The notes beneath the pieces are model-generated. The model ran no database searches, was not told the DNA's origin, and saw only the letters and a program-made list of their open reading frames with translations. Below, in pieces: positions 7,546-15,508 of a stretch of DNA of 64,000 bases. The stretch is from NCBI GenBank assembly GCA_965276665.1, contig OZ255620.1, positions 4,986,356 through 5,050,355 of the forward strand, read 5' to 3'. The position numbers and the translations under genes are program-made. The stretch comes from CAWGJC01 sp965276665. GTDB lineage: Bacteria; Pseudomonadota; Alphaproteobacteria; Acetobacterales; Acetobacteraceae. How positions within the stretch are numbered: position 1 is the stretch's first letter; the number at the start of each line of letters is the position of its first letter.

Positions 7546-8304
7546 TCAGACGGTTTCCGCAACGGGACGGCCGAGATAGCGCTCCATCACGTCCTCGGGC
7601 TTCCCGTCATCCACCACCTTGCCCTGATCCATCCGGATCACCCGGTTGCACCAGTTCACGATCGCGGCCGGCATGTGCGAGGAGAGCACGAGAATGTCGG
7701 CGCCGCGAACCACCCGCTCCAGCCGGTCCGTCGCCTTCTGCATGAAGGAATTGTCGCCGGCGAGCAGCCATTCATCCATCAGCAGCACTTGCGGGTGGAT
7801 CGCGGTCGCGAGCGCGAAGCCGAGCCGGATCAGCATCCCCGAGCTGTACAGGCGCACCGGCAGGTCGAGGAACTCGCCGAGTTCGGCGAATTCCTGCACG
7901 TCCGCCTCCAGCCGGCGGAGCCCGGCCTTGGAGAGCGCGCTGTAGAGGCCGCGCAGCAGGATGTTCTCCCGCCCGGTCAGGTCGACATTCATGCCGAGAC
8001 CGGTATCGAGCAGCGCCGCCACCGAGCCGGTGATCCGCACCTGGCCGATCGCCGGCTCGTAGATGCCTGCCAGCGTGCGGAGCAGCGTCGTCTTGCCCGC
8101 GCCATTGCCGCCGATCAGCCCGAGCCGGTCGCCCGGCCGCAAGTTGAACGAGATGTCGCGCAGCGCGCGGACCACCACGCGGTGCTGCCGGTCCTGCCCG
8201 AGCCGGCCGGAGGCGGCGGCGAACACGGTCTTCTTCAGGCTGCGGGCGCTGCCGTGATAGAGTGGGAAGTCGAGCGAGACGCCGGCGACATCGACACTGG
8301 CCAT
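7546..8304 (-). CDS. wzt: Polysaccharide ABC exporter ATP-binding protein (Wzt type)
   Basis: A 252-residue nucleotide-binding subunit of the Wzt/KpsT family, which powers export of lipopolysaccharide O-antigen, capsule or teichoic-acid-like chains across the inner membrane. Walker A is GGNGAGKTT, the signature region is LYSSGMLIRLGFALAT (the short SSGM form typical of this family) and Walker B is VLLMDEWL. The family hallmark LTGRENILLRG is present. It lacks the extra C-terminal carbohydrate-binding domain of long Wzt proteins. It starts 2 bp after the permease gene ends, indicating translational coupling. Confidence 0.92.
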   Translation of the reverse strand: MASVDVAGVSLDFPLYHGSARSLKKTVFAAASGRLGQDRQHRVVVRALRDISFNLRPGDRLGLIGGNGAGKTTLLRTLAGIYEPAIGQVRITGSVAALLDTGLGMNVDLTGRENILLRGLYSALSKAGLRRLEADVQEFAELGEFLDLPVRLYSSGMLIRLGFALATAIHPQVLLMDEWLLAGDNSFMQKATDRLERVVRGADILVLSSHMPAAIVNWCNRVIRMDQGKVVDDGKPEDVMERYLGRPVAETV

Positions 8305-8306
8305 CG

Positions 8307-9173
8307 CTACACCCAGAACGCCAGCCGGCCGCGCACGCGCACGAACAGCAGCCATGCGACGGCGCAGAGCACGACGCTGTAGCCGAGCGAGGCCACCCAG
8401 TCCCAAAGCGTGGGCAGCTCTCCCAGCAGCGGCGCGCGCACGATCTGCAGCACAGCGAAGAACGGATCGAGCGGCAGCCAGGCCGCCGCCTTGCCGATCT
8501 GCTCTGGCTTCCAGATCACCGCGCTCAGAAAGAAGGCGATTTGCATGACGCTGTTGATGATCGGCGGAATGTCGCGGAACCGCGCGCAGAACGCGCCGAG
8601 CAGCAGCCCGGCGGCGAGCCCGTCGATCACCCAAAGCACCAGCGCGGGCAGCGCCAACAAGGCGTCCCAGCCCGGCCACACGTCGAAGATCGCGAAGGTG
8701 ACGATGATCACCAAGATGCTGTGGGCGAGCGCGATCGCGTTCCGCACCAGGATGCGCATCGGGTAGAGCGAGTAGGGCATGCGCATCGATCGCAAGACCC
8801 CCTCCGCCTCGACGAAGCAGGTGCAGGCTTCCGCGACCACGATCGCGAGTCCCGAGCTCCACAGCACCATCGAGAGGGCGATGAATGGCAGGAATTCGCG
8901 CACGTTGATGTGGAACAGCGTCGAATAGAGCAGGCCGAGCGCCAGCACCGTCACCCCGGTCGAGAGGGTGAGCCAGAACGGCCCGAGCAGGGAGCCGCGG
9001 TAGCGCAGCCGGATGTCGAGCCAGCCCAGCCGCACGAACAGCCGCCACAGCCGCGTCGCCTCGGCCAGATCGGCGATCGCGCGGCGCTGGCGGGCGGCGA
9101 AGCTGTGGTCGGGATCCGTCGCGAGACCCGTGACCGGGCCTGGGGCGGGGTGATCCGTCAGAACGGCGCTCAT
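8307..9173 (-). CDS. wzm: Polysaccharide ABC exporter permease (Wzm type)
   Basis: A 288-residue ABC-2 type permease with about six membrane segments. The amphipathic entry LGWLDIRLRYRGSLLGPFWL is diagnostic for Wzm/KpsM proteins, and ARFRDIPPIINSVMQIAFFLS is the conserved later segment. With wzt it forms a two-gene exporter for a surface polysaccharide. The start is ambiguous: the ATG at 9173 has no ribosome binding site and directly follows a hairpin, while the in-frame ATG at 9275 has a weak GGAAAG but adds 34 residues of less GC-biased, non-homologous sequence. I prefer 9173. Confidence 0.9.
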   Translation of the reverse strand: MSAVLTDHPAPGPVTGLATDPDHSFAARQRRAIADLAEATRLWRLFVRLGWLDIRLRYRGSLLGPFWLTLSTGVTVLALGLLYSTLFHINVREFLPFIALSMVLWSSGLAIVVAEACTCFVEAEGVLRSMRMPYSLYPMRILVRNAIALAHSILVIIVTFAIFDVWPGWDALLALPALVLWVIDGLAAGLLLGAFCARFRDIPPIINSVMQIAFFLSAVIWKPEQIGKAAAWLPLDPFFAVLQIVRAPLLGELPTLWDWVASLGYSVVLCAVAWLLFVRVRGRLAFWV

Positions 9174-9208
9174 GGCGGCCCGGGCGATAGCGGATATGCC
9201 GGGCCGCC
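9174..9208 (-). promoter_or_regulatory. Hairpin abutting the wzm start codon
   Basis: A perfect 10-bp stem, GGCGGCCCGG (9174-9183) with CCGGGCCGCC (9199-9208), encloses a 15-nt loop and ends one base before the ATG of wzm. In the transcript the stem would occupy the place where a ribosome binding site belongs. It may control translation of the exporter. If the true start is the upstream ATG at 9275, it is simply part of the coding region. Confidence 0.5.
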
Positions 9209-9386
9209 GCAATGCCGGCGCCGTAAGATTCGGGTTGCTTGCGGAACGGTTGCGGTTCGGCTTGCATTGAGTCATCGCTTTCCGCTAGGCACTTAGCGGG
9301 GGTTCCTGATCAAGCAGGTGAGCGGAGGCCGTGACAGGGCCGCTGACCGTCGCCCTCGGCCGTGACCATGTGGGAGGTCCGACAGG

Positions 9387-10565
9387 ATGGTGCGTGCTCG
9401 CCTTATCGACGCCAGGAGCGTCGCCGGTTTCGTGCTGCTTGCCGGCCTAGCCGCCTGCAGCAACTCCGCGACCGCCCCGGTGGATCAGCACGTGGAGGCG
9501 ACGCAGTATCTGGCCCGCGCCGCGCATGACTATACCCCGCCAGGACCGCCGGATGATCCCTGGGGGCCCTATATCGCCGAATCCTCCAAGCGGTTCGACG
9601 TACCGGAGCGCTGGGTGCGTGAGGTCATGCGGGTGGAATCGGGCGGACGCCAGTACCTGAACGGCGTGCTCATCACCTCGCCGGTCGGCGCGATGGGGCT
9701 GATGCAGGTGATGCCGTCGACCTTCGACGAGGTGAGCGCGCGGGACGATATTCCAGACAACCCGTACGATCCGCGTAACAACATCCTCGCCGGGACCGCC
9801 TATCTGCGCGAGATGTATGACGTTTACGGCTCGCCGGGCTTCCTCGCGGCCTACGATGCGGGCCCTCGCCGGCTCGATGACTATCTCTCGGGCGCCAAGC
9901 CGCTGCCCGACGAGACGCGGCATTATGTCGCGATGATCGGCCCGTACATCCGCGACAGCTTTCCGGCGAACCGCTCGGAGGCCGATCTGATGGCGGTGAA
10001 CGAGATCCCGATCGACATTCCGCCCGGCACCCGCTTCGGCGACGCCGCCCCGACCCGCTTCGCCGAGAGCGGCGGGCGCGCCCGCCCGGCCCCCCATGCG
10101 CTCTATGCTCGCGCCGAGCATGAGCAACGCGGCGCCGGGCGTGATCGCGGCCGGCCGGTGCAGCTCGCCCGCGCCACTCACGAAACGCGGGACGCGATGC
10201 CGCTGCCGCCGGTCGAGGTCGCGGAATACGCGCCGCCGCATGCGCATGGCCCGGGCTACCACGTCTTCTCCGCCGCGATGGCCGACCCGATGCCGTCCCG
10301 CCATGGTGGCCGGACGACAATCCAGGAAGCTTCGTTCAGCCGGCCGGAGATGACCCGCGGTGCGACCGCTGCCCATGGCCGCGCCGCGACGCGGTTGAGC
10401 GCGGCCGAATCGCATGCTTCCGAATCGCGCGGCCCCGAATCGCGCGCCATCGCGGCGCATTCTCCGGTGCGCGAGGCGGGCGCCAGGCACGAGGTTCGCG
10501 CTTCTCCCTCGCATGCGGCGCCCTCGCCGTCGCACACTTCGTCGCACGCAAAGAAGCGGCGTTAA
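9387..10565 (+). CDS. Lytic transglycosylase lipoprotein (SLT domain)
   Basis: A 392-residue exported lipoprotein. The lipobox LAAC near residue 28 follows a short hydrophobic signal. A lysozyme-like SLT domain (about 58-190) shows the catalytic Glu in VMRVESGGR, then SPVGAMGLMQVMPST and the AGTAYLREMYDVYG helix, ending with the AYDAGP motif. The last 180 residues are disordered, rich in Ala, Arg, Ser, Pro and His, with no recognisable domain. It cleaves peptidoglycan glycan strands. GGAGG upstream of 9387 supports the start. The neighbouring wzm/wzt exporter points to an envelope setting. Confidence 0.92.
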   Translation: MVRARLIDARSVAGFVLLAGLAACSNSATAPVDQHVEATQYLARAAHDYTPPGPPDDPWGPYIAESSKRFDVPERWVREVMRVESGGRQYLNGVLITSPVGAMGLMQVMPSTFDEVSARDDIPDNPYDPRNNILAGTAYLREMYDVYGSPGFLAAYDAGPRRLDDYLSGAKPLPDETRHYVAMIGPYIRDSFPANRSEADLMAVNEIPIDIPPGTRFGDAAPTRFAESGGRARPAPHALYARAEHEQRGAGRDRGRPVQLARATHETRDAMPLPPVEVAEYAPPHAHGPGYHVFSAAMADPMPSRHGGRTTIQEASFSRPEMTRGATAAHGRAATRLSAAESHASESRGPESRAIAAHSPVREAGARHEVRASPSHAAPSPSHTSSHAKKRR

Positions 10566-10601
10566 GGCCGCTCGGCAATACCGCACCGAGACAATCGGGC
10601 C

Positions 10602-10685
10602 GGCTCCGGCCGGTCCGATTGATCACTGCCGAAGCTGGGCGTCCCGGCTTCGGCCGGCCCGATTGATCATTCGCCGAAGCCGGGC
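10602..10685. repeat. Tandem hairpin units between convergent genes
   Basis: Two imperfect direct units of about 40 bp with a 44-bp period (10602-10640 and 10646-10685) share GGCT(C/T)CGGCCGG(T/C)CC, GATTGATCA and a CCGAAGC end. The second unit folds into an 11-bp stem, CCCGGCTTCGG with CCGAAGCCGGG, and overlaps the last codons of the glycosyltransferase gene. It lies between two convergent genes and probably works as a transcription terminator, although no clear U-tract follows. The duplication may have arisen by slippage. Confidence 0.6.
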
Positions 10686-13150
10686 TCCTGCCGGTAGCGA
10701 TGCGGCACCCATTCGCCCCAGCGCTTTTCGAAGACCGCCTTGTTCTTCTGCATCAACGCCGCCTTCTCGCCCAGCGCCAGCTGGTCGAACGAGGCGGAGA
10801 GATGATGGTGGACGAAGACGTCGTCGCAGATCACCAGCCGGTATCCGGCGCGCCGCGCCATGTTGCAGAAATCGTCATCCTCGAAGAAGCCCTGGGCGTA
10901 GGCGGTGTTGAGCAGCCCGGCCTTGGCGAACACGTCCTTGCGGATGGCGACGCAGAAGAAGGCGAGCCGCTCCGCCGCATAGCGCTGCCGGCGGCGGCGC
11001 GCGGTGAAGGCGGCGGCGACGCGCGCCATCTCGCCCATGTTGGCGTAGTTCACCGCGATCTTCTGCTCGTTGCCGATCATGTTGGTGAGCGGTCCGGCAA
11101 GGCCGATCGCCGGGTCGAGCAGGAGCGGGCGGATCAGGTCGCGCACCCAGCCTTTCGTCACGTAGGTGTCGTTGTTGAGCAGCACGACGATCTCGCCGGT
11201 CGCCGCGCGGATGCCGGCATTGTTGCCGCCGGCGAAACCGAGATTGCGCTTGTTGCGGATCGGCCGGACCCGCGGATCCCGCTTCGCCTCCTGCGCGAGG
11301 AACTCCGCGGTGCCATCGGTCGAGGCATTGTCCACGCAGAGGATCTCGAGATCGGGATATTCCGACAGCGCGAGCACGCTGCTCAGGCAGGCGCGGGTGA
11401 AATCGAGATTGTTGAAGCAGAGGATGACGATGCTGACGCGGGGGGAGTGCCGCGCCACCACGGCCTCGAAGGCGCGCGCGCGCACCGACCAGGATTGCCG
11501 CATCGCCCAGGCACGCCGGCGGGCGGGCGCCGCATCGCCCTTCTCGGCCAGGGCGGAGGCGATCTTGCGTTCGAAATCCACGGGTGATTTGGCGAGCCGC
11601 ACCAGCCCCTCGGGCAGCAGGGTGAGCTCGGGCATCGCCGTCGCCACCACCGGCTTCCCGGCGCAGAGATACTCGTAGATCTTCACCGGGTTGGTCGCCT
11701 GGATCAGCTCGACGAGCTTGAACGGGATGATGCAGACATCGAAGGTGTAGAGGTAGTGGGTGAGCTCGCGATACGGTTTCTCGCCAAGGAACTCCACGTT
11801 CGGCAGCTTGCGCGCCGCCGCGTCATCCGCGCCCTCGGTCGCGCCGATCAGCACGAAATGCCAGTTGCGGTGCTTGCGCGCGCAATGCAGTACGATCTCC
11901 ATGTCGAACCAGTCGGCGATCGCGCCGTAATAGCCGATCACCGGGCGCTTGCGCGGCTCGTAGGCACTCTCCGGCGGGTGCGAGAAATAGGCGGTGTCGG
12001 CGCCATTGCGCACGATCTCGCAATCCCGGCGCGCACCCACGATGCCGGCCAGGTATTCGGACGTCACCACCACCCCGTCCGCCTCGGCGAGCAGCGTCTC
12101 CTCAAGCGCCACGATGCGTGGGGAGACGTTGTTGAACCCGGCGATGTGGTCGAGACAATCATGGATCAGCGTGAGGCCCGGCACGCTCACCGCGATCGGA
12201 TACCAGGCGGGGAACTGCATGATGCCGACCGGGTTCGCGATGCCGAGGATTGCGACGACGGCGGCGAGCGAGGCCGAGATCTCCTCGATCTGCCGCTCCT
12301 CCTCGAGCCCGGCATAGATGACGGGGAGCGGCGCGCGGCAGGTCAGCGTCAGCTCGAACACGCCATCCGCCGGCTGCGAGCGGATGCGAAAGGGTGCGGC
12401 ATGCACGTCCGGCTCGACGAATTGCACGCTCAGATAGAACACCCGGCTGCCGCGCGCGGCGATGCGCGAGGCGAGGTGCTGCGGCCGCTGGATGCGGAAA
12501 TGCCAGTCGATGATCGAGAACACGATGTAGTCATGCACGCCGCGCCTTGCCTCCCGCGCGGCGGCGAGCAGCGGCCCGTAGAGCTCGGCCTCGGTGAGCG
12601 GCGGCGGCGGCGGCGGGGGCGGCGCGAGCTGGCGCGAGAGATGGCCGAGCAAGGCTTCGAGCGCCCGGCTCTGCACGGTGAGCGCCTCGGTCATCGCCTG
12701 CAGGCTGCGCAGCATCGAGAACTGGAAATCGGAGAGCGGCGGTGCGGCGCTGATCGCGGCCCGGCTGGTCGGGTAGGCCTGCTGCACCGGCAATTGCTGG
12801 GTGCGCAGCATGATCGGCGAGTTGTGCAGGATATCGCCGCTCTCGCTGACCCCCGCGATGATGGCGTGCTCGTGCCCGTCGAAGATCTCGAGCGGCAGCA
12901 GGAAGCGAAAGGCATGGCAGCCATCGCCGATCGCCGCCCCCAGCAGATCGGCCCGGAACAGCGAGGCGCCCGTCTCGCCGAGCCGGCGCTCGCGATCGAA
13001 GAGCTCGATCGTCAATGGGCGGGACGGCTCGGCGGAATCGTACGCCCAGCCCTCCACCACGCGGCCGTTGATGCTGTCGAGCGACCCTTTGACCGTCGAT
13101 CCCGCTGCCTCGGTCTCGGCGATCTCCATCCGCACGATATCCGCCGCCAT
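10667..13150 (-). CDS. Two-domain glycosyltransferase (GT4-like plus GT2)
   Basis: An 827-residue multidomain protein. Residues 20-115 form a small domain of the 'VEGWAYD...IELFDRERRLG' type often found with surface-glycan enzymes. A helical stretch follows, then a run of eight prolines (177-184). A GT-B domain (about 200-560) with PRKRPVIGYYGAIADWFDMEI and NPVKIYEYLCAGKPVVAT follows, then a GT-A GT2 domain from about 570 (RVSIVILCFNNLDF, ILCVDNASTDGT, LLNNDTYV, FFEDDDFC). It probably adds two sugars during synthesis of a surface polysaccharide. I chose the ATG at 13150, which has GGGGAG upstream. The polyproline run probably needs EF-P for efficient translation. Confidence 0.9.
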   Translation of the reverse strand: MAADIVRMEIAETEAAGSTVKGSLDSINGRVVEGWAYDSAEPSRPLTIELFDRERRLGETGASLFRADLLGAAIGDGCHAFRFLLPLEIFDGHEHAIIAGVSESGDILHNSPIMLRTQQLPVQQAYPTSRAAISAAPPLSDFQFSMLRSLQAMTEALTVQSRALEALLGHLSRQLAPPPPPPPPLTEAELYGPLLAAAREARRGVHDYIVFSIIDWHFRIQRPQHLASRIAARGSRVFYLSVQFVEPDVHAAPFRIRSQPADGVFELTLTCRAPLPVIYAGLEEERQIEEISASLAAVVAILGIANPVGIMQFPAWYPIAVSVPGLTLIHDCLDHIAGFNNVSPRIVALEETLLAEADGVVVTSEYLAGIVGARRDCEIVRNGADTAYFSHPPESAYEPRKRPVIGYYGAIADWFDMEIVLHCARKHRNWHFVLIGATEGADDAAARKLPNVEFLGEKPYRELTHYLYTFDVCIIPFKLVELIQATNPVKIYEYLCAGKPVVATAMPELTLLPEGLVRLAKSPVDFERKIASALAEKGDAAPARRRAWAMRQSWSVRARAFEAVVARHSPRVSIVILCFNNLDFTRACLSSVLALSEYPDLEILCVDNASTDGTAEFLAQEAKRDPRVRPIRNKRNLGFAGGNNAGIRAATGEIVVLLNNDTYVTKGWVRDLIRPLLLDPAIGLAGPLTNMIGNEQKIAVNYANMGEMARVAAAFTARRRRQRYAAERLAFFCVAIRKDVFAKAGLLNTAYAQGFFEDDDFCNMARRAGYRLVICDDVFVHHHLSASFDQLALGEKAALMQKNKAVFEKRWGEWVPHRYRQEPGFGE

Positions 13151-13264
13151 GCCACTCTCCCCGCGCACCCCCAAAGGCGGTGCAACTCCGGAAGTTTTGC
13201 ACGATCGGCTCGATTGCGTAACTGCGACGGGTGCAATCCGCCGCAGATCGCGACCTGTTGAGGA

Positions 13265-13558
13265 TTATTTATTGAGGTTCGGCGTGGTCAGCGCGCCGCC
13301 CGGCGTCTCGTTCTTGGTGTCCTGGCCGATGCGCCCGTTACCCCCGACCAGCGTCTGGGACGGGCTCGCGCTGAACGGCGTCGAGTCCGTCGGGCCGGCA
13401 TTGCTGGATTGCATGCCCGGGCCGCCCGCCCGCTCGGAGGGAGCGACGGTCGCCGCCGGAGCGTTCGGCACCGGCGCGGGCGTGTAGGGGGTGGTCTGCG
13501 CGAGCGCCGCCGCCGGGAAGGCGAGCAGCATCACGATGAGGGCGGCCTGGCGTCGCAT
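13265..13558 (-). CDS. Small exported hypothetical protein
   Basis: A 97-residue protein with a clean signal peptide (AALIVMLLAFPAAALAQ, cut near residue 21). The mature part of about 76 residues is rich in Pro, Ala, Thr, Ser, Gly and Asn, with no cysteine and no predicted domain, so it is probably disordered in the periplasm or outside the cell. I do not recognise a family. It stands alone between the glycosyltransferase and the acyl-CoA hydrolase, all on the minus strand. Confidence 0.65.
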   Translation of the reverse strand: MRRQAALIVMLLAFPAAALAQTTPYTPAPVPNAPAATVAPSERAGGPGMQSSNAGPTDSTPFSASPSQTLVGGNGRIGQDTKNETPGGALTTPNLNK

Positions 13559-13614
13559 GAAGGGATCTCCTGGTCGGGACGGAAACGCAACCAGGGCAAA
13601 TGCGGTTGCGGCGG

Positions 13615-14649
13615 TCAGCCGAGCATGGCGGCGATCGGACCGGCCTCGACCTCTTCGATGCGGGAAGGCAACCAGTGCGGCGCCCGGTCCTTGTCCACCA
13701 CCATCGCCCGCACGCCTTCCCGGAAATCCGGGTGCCGCGTCGCCTGGCGGGTCAGCGCGAGCTCGGCGGCGAGACAGGCGGGCAGGCTGCGCCGGGCGCC
13801 GGCGCGGATCAGCGCGAAGGACCAGAGCAGGGCGGAAGGCGACATCGCCCGCAGGCTTGCGAGCGTCGCGGTGGCCCAGGCGCTCCGCTCCGCCTCCAGC
13901 GCGATCAGGATCGCCGGAACCGAGGGGGCGCCGAAGCAGCGGTCGATCGCCGCCCGATGCGGCGCGAGCGAGAAGGGCGGCGGGGGCACTGCATGGGTGG
14001 CGAGCGCGGCGACGCCGTCCTGCGCGAGGGCGGCGGATAGCGCGGGCAGGCGCTCGACCGGGACGAAATGCGTCGCCAGCCCGGCATGCACCCCATCGCC
14101 GCCCTCGAGCCGCGTGCCCGTCAGCCCGAGATAGAGGCCGATCTCCCCCGGGAGGCGGGGCAGCACGTAGCTCGCGCCGATATCGGGGAAGAAGCCGATC
14201 GCGGTTTCCGGCATCGCGAAGCGCGCCGCCTCGGTCGCCACCCGGGCCGAGCCGTGCACCGAGATGCCGATGCCGCCGCCGAGACAGACGCCGTCCACCA
14301 AGGCGACATAGGGTTTGGGATATTCGGCGATCAGCCGGTTGAGACCGTATTCGGCGACGAAGAACGCCTCGATCGCCGCGTGCTCGCCCTCGAGCGCATG
14401 GGTGCGCACCGCGCGAATGTCCCCGCCGGCGCAGAAGGCGCGCGGCACCGCGCTCTCCACCACCACCGCATGGATTTCGGGCTGTTCGCGCCAGGCATCG
14501 AGCGTCGCGCGGATCGCCGCGATCATCGGGAGATCGAGCGCATTCAGCGCGCGGGGCCGATCGAGGCGGATGCGCCCGATGCGGCCATCATGGCTCGCCT
14601 GCACGAAATGCATCCCGCAACCGGGTTCCCCGGCGCCTCCGCCGCTCAT
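13615..14649 (-). CDS. 3-Hydroxyisobutyryl-CoA hydrolase-like enzyme
   Basis: A 344-residue enoyl-CoA hydratase/isomerase superfamily protein of the HIBCH type, which frees 3-hydroxyisobutyrate from its CoA ester in valine breakdown. The oxyanion-hole segments FCAGGDI and GVCLGGGIGIS, and the catalytic MPETAIGFFPDIGASYVLPRLPG are typical of this subgroup and longer than in plain hydratases. I set the start at the ATG at 14649, 4 bp after the previous stop; the family homology begins at the later ATG at 14613, which is an alternative. No other valine-pathway gene is adjacent. Confidence 0.87.
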   Translation of the reverse strand: MSGGGAGEPGCGMHFVQASHDGRIGRIRLDRPRALNALDLPMIAAIRATLDAWREQPEIHAVVVESAVPRAFCAGGDIRAVRTHALEGEHAAIEAFFVAEYGLNRLIAEYPKPYVALVDGVCLGGGIGISVHGSARVATEAARFAMPETAIGFFPDIGASYVLPRLPGEIGLYLGLTGTRLEGGDGVHAGLATHFVPVERLPALSAALAQDGVAALATHAVPPPPFSLAPHRAAIDRCFGAPSVPAILIALEAERSAWATATLASLRAMSPSALLWSFALIRAGARRSLPACLAAELALTRQATRHPDFREGVRAMVVDKDRAPHWLPSRIEEVEAGPIAAMLG

Positions 14650-14653
14650 CTGG

Positions 14654-15100
14654 TCAGCGCCGGCGGAACAGTTTCGACGCCCATCCACCGCGACTTGGCG
14701 CGGATGAGGCGCGTCCCCCCAGCATCCGCGTCATCAGCGCGCGCCCGATCGGGGTGATCAGCGCGGTGAGAGCGGTCGCCTGCCGCATCTGGACGAGCGC
14801 GTCATCCCGCACCTGCTTCGCCTCTATTTCCACCGTGCTCGGCGAGGAAATGGCGGCGCGGAGCAGCAGCAGCAGGGCGATCAGCAGATCGACACCGCCC
14901 ACGGTCAGGCAGCTGGTCACCGGGCCGAAGCGTCTGGCAAGTGCGATCGTCGCGGCGACATGCAGCATCGCCAGCAGCGCGACGACGAAGATGATGCCGG
15001 CGACGGCGCAGCCGGCACGGACCGCCTGGCGTCGGGCGAGGCGCTGCAGGCGCAGCTTTTCCGCCCGCGCGGCGATCCGCGCCAGCTGAACCGGACGCAT
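14654..15100 (-). CDS. Small membrane protein, holin-like, partner of DUF883
   Basis: A 148-residue protein with two strong membrane helices (about residues 31-55 and 63-82), basic flanks and a basic C-terminus (SKLFRRR). It resembles the 'phage holin family' membrane proteins often found beside DUF883 genes, but the match is only at the level of layout and context. It lies 3 bp after the DUF883 gene and 4 bp before the 3-hydroxyisobutyryl-CoA hydrolase gene, so the three probably form one transcript. Function unknown; a role at the inner membrane in stress or stationary phase is a guess. Confidence 0.65.
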   Translation of the reverse strand: MRPVQLARIAARAEKLRLQRLARRQAVRAGCAVAGIIFVVALLAMLHVAATIALARRFGPVTSCLTVGGVDLLIALLLLLRAAISSPSTVEIEAKQVRDDALVQMRQATALTALITPIGRALMTRMLGGRASSAPSRGGWASKLFRRR

Positions 15101-15103
15101 GAG

Positions 15104-15373
15104 TTAGCGGGCGATCCGGCCGACCAGGTAGCCAACGCCGGCGGCGACGAGCACCGCGATCAGCGGCTGGTCGCGCACCTTCTCGGACAGCATCTCGGCC
15201 TGGTCGCGCGCCAGGTCGCTCGCCTGCTTGGCGGTGGCCTCGACGCGGCCGGCGGCATCCGCCAGCGCCGGCGTCACCCGCTCGGACATCAGCGTCTCGA
15301 CCTGCTTGCGCAGATGCGCGATCTGCGACTTTGCGTCGTCGGTCGCGCCCTGAATGGTGTCATCGATGGCCAT
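15104..15373 (-). CDS. DUF883 / ElaB-YqjD family protein
   Basis: An 89-residue protein of the ElaB/YqjD/DUF883 type: a long amphipathic helix (about residues 5-65, rich in Ala, Glu, Gln and Lys) and a C-terminal glycine-zipper membrane anchor (LIAVLVAAGVGYLVGRIAR). In E. coli the homologues are inner-membrane proteins that associate with ribosomes in stationary phase. Paired here with the small two-helix membrane protein downstream, a common arrangement for this family. Confidence 0.85.
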   Translation of the reverse strand: MAIDDTIQGATDDAKSQIAHLRKQVETLMSERVTPALADAAGRVEATAKQASDLARDQAEMLSEKVRDQPLIAVLVAAGVGYLVGRIAR

Positions 15374-15508
15374 TGCCGGGATCTCCTCGCTGAGTGAAAC
15401 ACATGCGCATAGAACGCCGGGGGGTCAACGTCCTCTCGGCGAGGCGGTTGCCAAGTTGGAACGAGGTTTCGGGAACGCCCGGAATGCCGGGGCGGCGCAA
15501 GGGGTTGG

